From positions 1 through 64,000 of the forward strand of contig DATBRC010000065.1 of NCBI GenBank assembly GCA_036560485.1: a DNA stretch of 64,000 bases. Reading direction: 5' to 3'. Positions 45,816-57,800 of the stretch are shown piece after piece. Every line of letters starts with the position of its first letter. The stretch's first letter is position 1. The notes under the pieces are model-generated. The model saw nothing but the letters and a program-made list of their open reading frames with translations. It was not told the origin of the DNA and did no database searches. Both the position numbers and the translations under genes were made by a program. Source of the DNA: DATBRC01 sp036560485 (GTDB lineage: Bacteria > Pseudomonadota > Gammaproteobacteria > Burkholderiales > Burkholderiaceae_D).

Positions 45816-48800
45816 CTGATCGAGAATACGAATCGGATTTTCAACGTAGCTCGCGTTGGCGTGTTCGATCACAACCGCAAGGCGCTCAATGGTTGAATTT
45901 TCGAAGAATTGCTGCAACGATAATTCGACACTGAATTCCGACCGAACGCGCGCAACGATCTTCGTGGCCAGCAATGAGTGGCCGCCCAGTTCAAAGAAAT
46001 CGTGGTGCGTGCCGATATCCTGGATATTGAGGATGCCGGACCAGATATCAGCCAGTCGCTTCTCAACCGGCGATTTCGGCGCGACATACAAATCGTCTTC
46101 ACCTTCGTTGAGCGGATAATTCTGCAGCGCGAGACGATCGATCTTGCGATTCGGCGTCAGCGGCATTGCATCCAATTCCACAAACAATGACGGCACCATA
46201 TAGTTCGGCAACTTCTCGCTGACCACTTTGCGCAATTCTGCCGAAGTAAGATGATGCGCATGATCTAATCGCGCATAGAAACACACCAGCCGTGCCAAGC
46301 CCTGCTCGTCATCGCGACTGTTGACCACGACTTCCACAATGCCCGGCACAGTGCGCAATACATCTTCGATTTCAGTCAACTCGACACGGAATCCGCGGAT
46401 GCTGACCTGGAAATCTTCGCGGCCGATGAATTCAATTTCGCCATTCGGCAAATAACGCCCAAGGTCGCCGGTCTTGTACATGCGTGACGTTCTGTCATCG
46501 CTGAACGGATTCGGAATAAAGCTCTTTGCCGTTGCTACCGGATCATCGACATAGCAAGTCGCCAGACCAACGCCGGCTGTATGAATTTCGGCAATCACAC
46601 CGATCGGCACCTGCTTCAGGTTTTCATCCAGCAAGTACATTTGCGTATTGGGGAATGCCTTGCCGATGGTGAGTTTTTCGCCGACTTGCCTGTACTCATA
46701 CAAAGTCGAACCGATCGACACTTCCGAATTGCCGTACAGGTTAAGGAAGCGCACACCAAGCGCCGTCCACTTCGCCACTACCGCATCGTTGCAGGGCTCG
46801 GCGGAGGAAACCACCACACGCAGACTCTTGGGCATGCGATCCACCGGGACGGTGGACAGCAGCGACACCGGCCAGGTCACGTGGGTAATCTGGTTTTCTT
46901 CCATGAATTCGTACAAGGGTTCGTCCGGCAGGTTTTCCTTGGACGTAACGCTATAGATGGTGCCGCCAGGCACCCACGCCATGTACGTGCCCCAGAACGC
47001 GATGGAGAAACTCAGCGAAGCGAACTGCAGCACGCGGCTGTCGGGTGTATGCAATCCGGCCCACTGCTGCGAATTCGCCATGTTGCGGAAGGCGCGATGG
47101 CCAACCAGGATACCCTTTGGCTTGCCGGTGGTGCCGGAGGTGAACAGGATATAAGCCGAATGGCCGGCGCCAATGCGCGGCGGATTGGAGATGGGCTGCG
47201 ACTGGATCGCGTCCCATTCTGTATCGAGGGCGACGATCTCGGCGCCAGTATCGGCGAACAGCGGCTTCAAGTGTTCCAGCGTCAAAATGATTTTCGGCTT
47301 GGCGACGTCGAGCATGCGCTCGATGCGGTCCTTGGGATAATTCAGGTCGATGGGCACATAAGTACCGCCGGATTTGGCGACCGCCAGCCCGCTGATGCCG
47401 GCCCAAGTCGAACGCTCGACCGAAACGCCTACCCTTGCCTCGGGGCCGACGCCGCGGCTTTGCAGGAAATGTGCGAGCCGGTTGGCGCGCGCGTTCAATT
47501 CGGCAAAGGTAAATCGGTCATCGCCGCAGACATATGCCAGTTTGTTCGGCATGCGTTGCACGGTGCGCTCGAACAAGTGGTGCATACATTCGTCTTGCGG
47601 ATAATCGATATCCGTTGCATTCCAGCGTCGTACCTGCTCCATTTCCTCTTGCGTTACCACCGACAGTTTTTCGATGGCGATCGTGGAATCCGACATCGCG
47701 GCTTCCAGAATGGTCTGGTAATGCTTGGCAATGCGCGCGACCGTTTGCTCACTGAAAATGTCGGTAGCAAACTCGATCACGCCTTTCAGGCCATCGCCTG
47801 TTTCTGCCAATGAGAAATTCAAATCAAGCTTGGCGCTTTGTGTCGGCAGGTTGATCAGTTCGCTGCGCAATCCGGCAAACGAACTCGTCTGTGCCATTTG
47901 CTGATTATGCAAACGGAACATCACCTGGAAAATCGGCGGCACACCAAGGCTGCGTTCAGGCTGTACGGCTTCCACCACGCCGTCGAACGGCACGCTGCTA
48001 TTGCTGAATGCTTCCAACGCTTCATTACCTACTGCGGCAACCAGCTGCTGGAAATTATCTTTCGCATTGACGCGGCAACGAATCACCAATGTATTGGCGA
48101 AGCAACCGATCAATGGCTCCAATTCCTTTTGCGGACGATTGGCAACGGCTGTACCAACCGGAATATCGTTGGTGCGTCCATAACGCGACAATAAAATCGC
48201 GAGGCCTGACAACAGCAAGTTATACAAGGTCGTATTGTGTTGCCGCGCATACTGGTTCAGGCGCGCTGTCAAACTGAACGGCAAACTGATCGGCAATTCC
48301 TTGCCGCGATAACTCTGAATCGGCGGACGCGGATAGTCGAGCGGCAGATTCAGCAACGGCGCCAAGCCATCCAGTTTCTTCTTCCAGAAATCGGTCTGCT
48401 TGTTGAAGGTATCGCCGACGATATTTTTCTGCTGCCATTGCGAATAATCGCCGTATTGCAATTCGAGTTGCGGCAATGGGCTCGGTTTACCGGCACTAAA
48501 GCTGCTGTAGAGCGCAATCAACTCGTTCATCAGAATATTGAGCGACCATCCATCTGCTACAACGTGGTGCACCACCAACGTCACGACATGATTGTCGTCG
48601 GCGATACTCAATAGACGAATGCGTATCGGCAATTCGTTTTCAAGGTCGAATATATAAGTGAAATCGGCGCGCACCTGTTCTTCGACATCTTCCTCGGCGA
48701 CCTGCACGATCTGCAGCTTGAACTCGCTTGCAGGAACGATTGCCTGTAACGGCTCGCCATCCCTGGACGGGAATAAGGTACGCAACGATTCATGGCGCTC

Positions 48801-51800
48801 AATCAACGCATGGAAAGTTTTCTGCAATGCCGTAACATTCAACTCGCCATGCATACGCATTGCAAATGGAATGTTGTAGGTATAGCTGCCGCCCTCAAGC
48901 TGATGCAGGAACCAGTATGGCTTTTGATCGAGCGATAAAGGAATCGAACCAGTTTCTTCCCGCTTGCTGATCGCAGGTAAAGCCGTTCCAGGTGTGTCTT
49001 CCTGTCCAGCTAAAAAGATCGCCAGCGACTCGACAGTCGTATGGGTAAACAAATCCTTGATCGTCAGCGGCAAGCCCAGTCCATCCTTGACGCGCGATAC
49101 CACTTGCACCGCAAGCAGCGAATGCCCGCCGATCTCGAAGAAGTTGCGATTGACGCTGATATTTTTCTGGCCGAGCACTTCAGTCCAGATTGCTGCGATC
49201 TTTTCTTCCAGCGGATTTCTCGGTGCAACGTATGCGATGCTTTGATCGTCGTCCAGCGTAGGCTTGGGCAAACCGAGACGATCAACCTTGCGGTTAGGCG
49301 TCAACGGCATTGCATCCAGTTTCACAAACAGCGATGGCACCATGTAACTCGGCAGCTTGCGGCTGACCAATGCGCGCAACTGTCCGGCATCGAGACCCTG
49401 TGCGTCCGGTTTTTCGACATAGAAGCACACCAGACGTCCAACCTTGTTTGCATCGAGCTGGCTGACTACAACGACTTCGGCGATGCCGGGCGCGGCACGC
49501 AAAACGTTTTCAATCTCGACCAGCTCTACACGGAAACCGCGGATGCTGACCTGGAAATCTTCTCGACCTATGAATTCAATTTCACCATTCGGCAAATAAC
49601 GTCCCAAATCGCCGGTCTTGTACAAGCGCTCCGGCTTCCCCTTTGCGAATGGATTGGGGATAAAGCTATTGGCTGTCGCTTCCGGATTATCCCAATAACA
49701 GGTTGCCAAACCGGCCCCTGCCGTATGAATTTCTGCGATGACACCAATCGGCACTTGCCGCAAATGTCTATCGAGCAGATACATGCGTGTATTCGGGAAA
49801 GCGACGCCTATCGTCAGCTTCTGGCCGACTTTGTGATACTCATACAAAGTGGAGCCGAGCGACACTTCTGAATTGCCATACATGTTCAGGAAGCGCACGC
49901 CGCGCGCAGTCCAGCGTGCGACGACGGCATCGTTACACGGCTCAGCCGAAGAAATGATCGTTTGCAAACTGTTCGGCATGCGCTCAACCGGCAAGGTTGA
50001 TAACAGCGAGACCGGCCATGTCGCGTGCGTGACTTTTTCACGCTCCAGCAATCCATAAAGTGATTCGCCGGGCAACGCTTCGTCTTGTGTCACAGCGATC
50101 AACGTCCCGCCAGGCACCCACGCCATGAAGCTGTCCCACATCGAGATCGAAAAGCTCAGCGATGCAAACTGCAACACACGATTATTCGGCGAGTGCAGTT
50201 TTGCCCAGCGATGCGATTCCGGCATGTTGCGGAAACTGCGATGGCTGATCAGGATTGCTTTCGGACGTCCGGTCGTGCCGGAAGTGAACAGGATATAAGC
50301 CGAATGATCCGCGCCGATATGCGGCAGGTTCTCCGTCGGTTTGGAGGCAACCGTTTCCTGGATCTGCTCGACGTGAATGACTTGCGCAATCCTGTCGTCG
50401 AACAGTTCGGAAATTTCATCAGTCGTCAAAATGATCTTCGGCTTGACCACATCGAGCATGATGTCGATCCGCTCTCTCGGATATTTTGGATCGAGAGGAA
50501 CATAGGTGCCGCCAGCCTTGAATACTGCCAGCATGCTGACGCCAGCCCATGACGTACGGCCGACGCTGACGCCGACCCGTACTTCCGGTCCGACACCAAT
50601 CGATTGCAGATAATGCGCGAGCTGGTTTGCCTTGGCGTTCAATTCTGCATAGGTAAAACGATCATTGCCGCACACATAGGCCAGTTTGGCCGGCATCTTT
50701 GCACAGGTTTGTTCGAACAGATGGTAGACACATTCATCCGTTGGATACGGAACGACTGTGTTATTCCAGTTTTCAACCAGATCGAATTCTTCTTTGGATA
50801 AAAGATTCAGGCTTTCAACTTCTGCATCGGGATGTACCATCGCCGATTCAAGCAGCAACTGGAAATGGCGCGTGATGCGGCGTACGGTTTTTTCCGAGAA
50901 CAGGTCGGTCGCATATTCGAGAATGCCTTCGATGCCGGCATCGGTCTCAGCCAGTGAGAAATTCAAGTCGAGCTTGGCGCTTTCGCTCTCGATATTAATC
51001 AGTTCAGCTTCAAGATCGGCGAATTGAATACCTTGGCCAGTCTTGTGATTATGCAGGCGGAACATCACCTGGAATAACGGTGGGACGCCCAGGCTGCGTT
51101 CAGGCTGCACTGCGTCCACCACGACATCCAGCGGCACTTCCGCATGTTCATAAGCATCAAACACAACGCCATTGACGCGCTTGACCAGATCGATAAAGCT
51201 GCGGGTTTGATCAACCTTGTTACGCAATACCAGTGTATTGGCGAAGCAGCCGATCAATGGTTCCAGATTGGTCTGCGAGCGATTGGCAATTGCCGTGCCG
51301 ACGACGATGTCTTCACTACGGCTGTAACGTGACAGCAGCACATTCAAACCAGCAAGCAACGTATTGAAAAGTGTTGTATTGTTCTTGCGCGAAAATGCAT
51401 TCAGCGCTTGCGTCAATTCAAACGGCAGCACAAAACCAACTTCCCTGCCGCGATAACTTTGCACCGGCGGTCGAGGATAATCGGTTGGCAGATCGATCAT
51501 CGGCGGCACGCCCTTGAGCTTGTCGCGCCAGTAGCCGACCTGCTTCTCGTAATAAGCACCCACCAGATTCTGCTTTTGCCAAACAGCATAGTCGCCGTAT
51601 TGCACCTGCAGTGGCGCCAACGGATTTTCCTTTTGCGCGACGTGGGCGTTATACAGCTGCGCCAATTCTCCCATCAGGATTCCCAACGACCAGCCGTCGG
51701 CCATCGTGTGATGCAACAATACCGTCAATACATAATCGTCATCGTATAGCTTGTGCAGCACTGCACGGATCGGAATCTCTTTTTTCAGATCGAACACATG

Positions 51801-54800
51801 GCGCGCATCCAGTTCAATCTGTTTGTCGAGGATTTCCTTGTAACGATTATCTTTTTTACTGTCGATAATCAGCTTGAATTCAGGCGAAGGTAAAACCTGC
51901 TGCAACGGCGCGCCGTTTTCCACAACAAAGATCGTACGCAGACTTTCATGACGCTGTATCAGCGCGGCAAAACTCTGCTCCAATGCAGGTATATCGACCT
52001 TGCCGGTCAATCGCATTGCTGTCGGAATATTGTAGGTGGCGGTGCCGCCTTCCATCTCATACAGGAACCAATACGATTGCTGCTCCAGCGACAACGGCAC
52101 GATATTGCTGTCTGCACGCGGTTCGACCTGCGGCAATAGCGCATCCTTGCTGGAAGCTTCGGCAATCCGTTTGGCCAATGCCGCAATGTTGGTATAGACA
52201 AAAAGGTCGGCCACTTTCAACTGCACGCCAAAGCCTTCCTTGATGCGCGAAATCACCTGGATCGCCAGTAGTGAATGTCCGCCCAGGTCAAAAAAGTTAT
52301 TGTTGATCCCAACTTTTTCCAGCTTAAGCAATTCACCCCAGATAGCCGCAAGCCCGACTTCAATCTGATTGCCCGGTGCGACATATTCTGTCTTGACCAG
52401 GCTGGCAATATCCGGTTCCGGCAAACGCTTTCGATCGACCTTGCCATTCGGCGTCATCGGGAATTGTTGGACCGGGACAAATATCGATGGGATCATGTAG
52501 TTCGGCATCGACTGTGCTAAATGACGACGCAGCGCCTCGGCATTGAATGCATCATGTTCAATGACCAGATAGGCAACCAGGCGTTGGTTGTTGTCGCGAT
52601 CCTTATGCAACACGACGATGCTGTCGATGACACCCGGCTGTTTCGATAATGCCGTTTCAATCTCGCCAAGTTCGATACGGAAACCACGCAGCTTGACTTG
52701 GTTATCGATACGGCCGATGAACTCAAGGTTGCCATCGTTCAGCCAGCGCGTCAGGTCGCCGGTTGCATACAGCTTGCCGGAACCGAACGGATTGTCGACA
52801 AATTTTTCCTTGTTCAATTCATCGCGGCCGAGATAGCCCCGCCCTACGCCACAGCCGCCCACATACAGTTGTCCTGCCACACCGACAGGCGTCGGCTGCA
52901 TCAATTCATCCAGCACATACAACTGCACACCGCGCATCGGCTTGCCGATATGAACCACATCGGATGCCGGCGTCAGTCGTCCAATACTCGAACAGACAGT
53001 CGCTTCGGACGGACCGTATGCATTGTAGAAATTTCTGTCGTGCGACCATTCCTTCATCAAGCCAAGCGGGCATTGCTCGCCGGCGACGACCAGGTGCGCT
53101 ACAGATTGCCACATGCTTCTATCCAGGACAGATAGCAACGCCGGCGGCAGAGTTGCATGCGTAATCCCTTTACGAGCAACGTAATCAGAAAGATCGGTAC
53201 CGGACTGTGCAATCTCTTTTGACATGATGTGCAAACACGCACCTGCACACAAGGCCATGAAGATTTCCGATGTCGCTGCGTCGAATGCAAACGATGCGAA
53301 CTGGATGACATGGCTATTGCCATCAACATGGAAAAATTCTTTTTGCGCTTGCGCCAGATTCGATAAACCTTTGTGCATCAGCAGCGATGCCTTCGGGTTG
53401 CCGGTTGAACCGGATGTGTAGATCACATAAGCGAGCGAATCTGGTGTCAGACCCAGCTTGGCGACCGGAATATCTTCTGATGAAAGTGCATCGAACAACA
53501 CATTGTTATCAATGAAGACGAGTCGTTGCCCATTGATTGGCAGCACGTGTGACAAGGATGTCTGCGTCATCACCAGCTTGACGCCGGAATCCTCCAGCAA
53601 ATAACGTAAGCGATCGGATGGATAAGTCGGATCAAAAGCAACATAGGCGCCACCCGCTTTCAGGATACCCAACATCGCAACGACCAGTTCCAGCGAACGT
53701 TCTGCACACAGGCCGATCAACGTGTCCGGCTTGACGCCATTCGCAATCAAATAATGCGCAACCAGATTGGCGCGGCGATTGAGCTCCTCATACGTCATTG
53801 TCTGTTCATTGAACTGCAGCGCAATGGCGTTCGGCGTCTTCGCAACCTGCTCTTCAAAAAGCAGATGGCTGCAAACCGGTTCGAACGCATCGTTTGCATA
53901 GGCGTTGCAATTGCTCAGCAGCGTGTGCCTGTCGCTCTCGGTGACTAGCGGCAAACGTTTGACAGCGATCTGCGGTGATTGTGTGACTGCATCCAACAGT
54001 ATTGCGAAGCTGTTCGCCAAGCGATGGATCGTTGCTTCGTCAAACAGATCCTTTGCGTATTCCCAATTCAGTTTCAAACCTTGGTCAGATTCGACGATAT
54101 TCAAGGTCAGATCAAATTTGGTAGCAAGTGCTGTTTCCCTGATTTCAGCAGCTTCCAGTCCAGCCAATTTCAGGCGGTTCTCGCCGCCGCTTTGGAATAC
54201 CAGCATGACCTGGAACAGCGGATTAACACTTTGACTGCGTTCGACTTGCATTTCATTGACCAGCATTTCGAACGGCAGATCCTGCTGCTCATATGCATCC
54301 AGCAAAGTCGATTTGCTTTGAGAAAGCAAGGCAGTAAAGTCCAAATCTTCCGAAAAATCGCTACGTACCACAAGCGTATTGACGAACAGGCCGACCAACG
54401 GCTCCAGCTCCACCAGATCGCGATTGGCAACCGGCGTGCCGAGCACGATATCGGTCTCGCCGCTGTAGCGATGCAGCAAACCGGCGAACGCCGCATGCAA
54501 TACCATGAATAACGTGGCATCGTTTTCTTTGGCCACGTGATGGAGACTGGCAGACGTATTGGCTGAAATGATTTGTGCAACCACACCGCCTTCATGACTC
54601 GATTGCGCCTGACGTGCATGATCGAGCGGCAGGTTATGCACGCTTGGCAGATTTGCCAATTGGCTGCGCCAATAGGACACCAGTGAATTCAGTTTGTGGC
54701 CTGCAAGCGTCTTGCGTTGCCAAGCCGAATAGTCGGCATACTGATATCGCAGGTCCGGCAACGATGCGCTGCGGTTTTCGACAAAGGCACTGTACAACTC

Positions 54801-57800
54801 TGCCAATTCTTTCACCATGACACCGGTAGACCAGCCATCGCTCGCGATGTGATGCATGGTCACCAGCAACGTGTGTCGCTTGTCAGACAGCTTGATCAAG
54901 GTGGCGCGCAACATCAGATCACGCGCCAGGTCGAATGGCTGCCACGCTTCTTCTTCAGTCAATGCGTGAAGCGCATTGAATTGCGCAAGCTGCTCGCGAT
55001 CCGACAGATCGATTTTCTTCAGCTCAAATTCGACCGGATCGCGAATGATTTGGTGTGGCAACCCATCCTTTACATCATAGACGGTGCGCAGAATCTCATG
55101 ACGGCCGATGAACGCATCAAATGCCTTCTCCAGTGCGGCCGCATTCAACTCGCCGGACAATTCGATCGCCGCCGGCATGTTGTACTGTGCCGCAATGGTA
55201 TCGATCTCATTGACGAGCCAAAGACGCTGCTGCGCATACGACAGTGGCAATGTCTCTTCACGCGAAACACGTTTGATCGGATGACTCTCAAGTCCGGAGG
55301 CCTGTTCAATCAATGCGGCAAGTGCATGCAACTCTTGCGCTTCGAACGCTCGCTTGATCGGAAATTCGATTTTCCAGCGGTCACGTACTTTTGCGACCAT
55401 GCGCATCGCCAACAGAGAATGGCCGCCAAGATCGAAGAAATTATGGTTGATGCCGATTCGGTCAACATTCAGCAATTCACACCAGATAGCGGCAAGGCCT
55501 TCCTCGACACCGTTGCGCGGAGCGACATACTCGGTACTTATCAGACTGCTGATATAAGGTTTCGGCAGACGCTTCTTGTCCACCTTGCCGTTGACACTGA
55601 GCGGTAATGTATCGATTGAGATGAAGGCTGATGGAATCATGTAGCTTGGCATCGATTCCGCCAAATGACTGCGCAATACATCAGCATCGATCGTACCTTC
55701 TTCCGGAACGATATACGCAACCAGCCGCTTATCACCGGGTACATCTTCACGCGCCATCACAACGGCATCGCGCACTGCCGGCAATGCGGCCAGTGCAGAT
55801 TCAATCTCGCCAAGCTCGATACGGAAGCCGCGAATTTTCACCTGATCGTCAATGCGGCCCAGGTATTCGATATTGCCATCCGGCAGATAGCGCGCCAGGT
55901 CGCCGGATCGATACATCCTTGCACCGGACTCTGCACTAAAAGGATTCGGAATAAATTTTTCTGCAGTCAGGTCGGGACGGTTCAGGTAGCCACGCGCCAG
56001 GCCGACACCGGCGATATGCAATTCACCGGCAACACCAACCGGAGTCGGGTTACCGTATGCATCGAGAATATGGATCTGGATATTGGCAATCGGTTTGCCG
56101 ATCGGGACGCAATGCAGATCGGTATTTTCTCGGCATTGCCAGAACGTGACATCGACCGATGCTTCGGTCGGGCCATACAGATTATGCAGTTCAACGTGAC
56201 GAAGCTGTGCAAAGAAGCGCCGTTGCAATTCAATCGGCAATGCTTGTCCGCTGCAAATAACCTGTCTCAAGCTGCCGCATAATTTCGTCTCTGCCGTGCT
56301 CAAGAACACTTCCAACATCGGCGGCACAAAGTGCAGCGTCGTGATCGCTTGCGATTGAATCAGTTCCGCCAAATACTGTGCATCCTGATGGCCGCCCGGT
56401 TTGGCGACAACCAGAGTAGAACCATATAAAAGCGGCCAGAAAAATTCCCACACCGAGACATCGAAACTGAACGGGGTTTTTTGCAAGACACGATCGGCGG
56501 CAGTCAGCCGATACGCTTGTTGCATCCATTGCAGACGATTGACAATCCCGGCATGCTCAACGCCAACGCCCTTAGGACGTCCAGTCGATCCGGAAGTAAA
56601 AATGACATAAGCGAGATTGCGCGCGACAGTATGGTTTTCAGGATTGCTGGTGGCGTACGCTTCGACTTCATGCCACTGCGTATCAAGACAGAAGGTTTTG
56701 GTATCGCTTGCCGGCAAATTTTCCAATAAATGCTGCTGCGTCAACAGTACCGGCGGCTTGCAATCCGACAGCATGAATGCCAGACGATCTTTCGGATAAT
56801 CGGGATCAAAAGGCACATAGGCGCCGCCCGCTTTTAAAATGCCATACAGACCGATCACCATTTCAATCGATCGCTCAACGCAAATCCCTACTTGTACATC
56901 AGGACCGACTCCGATGCTGCGCAAATAATGCGCCAGCTGATTTGCCTTGGTGTTCAATTCGGCATAGGTTAGCGCGGTATCTTCAAATACCAATGCCGTG
57001 TGATTTGGCGTACTTGCAACCTGTGCTTCAAACAATTGATGCAGCGTCAGATTCTTGGGATAGTCGACTGCCGTATCGTTGAATACATCAAGGAGCTGAT
57101 GTCTTTCATTTGCATCAAGCAAAGACAAATTGCTCAAGCACTCACTTGGCGCACTCACAATTTCCGCCAGCAAGTGTTTGAAATGCGATGACAGCCGGTG
57201 TATTGTTGCCTCGTTAAACAAATCGGTCTTGTACTCCAGATGACCTGTGAGCCCCGCTTCACCTTCGGCCAATTCCAATGTGATATCGAACTTTGACGTC
57301 TTGGATGCAATCGTATTTTTCCGTACTGTGACACCGGGTAATGACAAGCTGTTTTGGTCTATGTCCTGCAGCACAAACATCACCTGGAACAGCGGCGATG
57401 TCGTCAAATCGCGCTCTTTCTGCACCAGGTCAACCACCTTTTCAAACGGCAGATCCTGATGTGCATAGGCATCGACCGTTAACGCTCTGATGTCCTGCAA
57501 TAAATCGCTGAACATCGGATCGCCGCCATAGTTGGCACGCATAGCCAGCGTGTTAACGAAAAAGCCCATCAGGTTTTTCGTTTCCATCATCGTGCGGTTT
57601 GCGATCGGAGTCCCTACACAAATATCGTCCTGACCGCTGTACTTGTGCAGCAACACGCCAAAAGCAGTCAACAGGGTCATATACAGTGTGACGCCGTGTT
57701 CCTTGCTCAAGGCTTTCAATTGATCCGTCAGCTCTGCATCCAGTTGCAGCGGAATTGAATTGCCTGAATATGTCAGCGTTGCCGGCCTGATTTTGTCGAC

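Noticed and set aside
46581..47813. A 410-codon open frame on the plus strand opposite the module 4 A domain
   Set aside because: It lies wholly antisense to a clear A domain, its translation is rich in His, Gln and Arg as expected for a shadow frame, and the GC-rich block explains the lack of stops.
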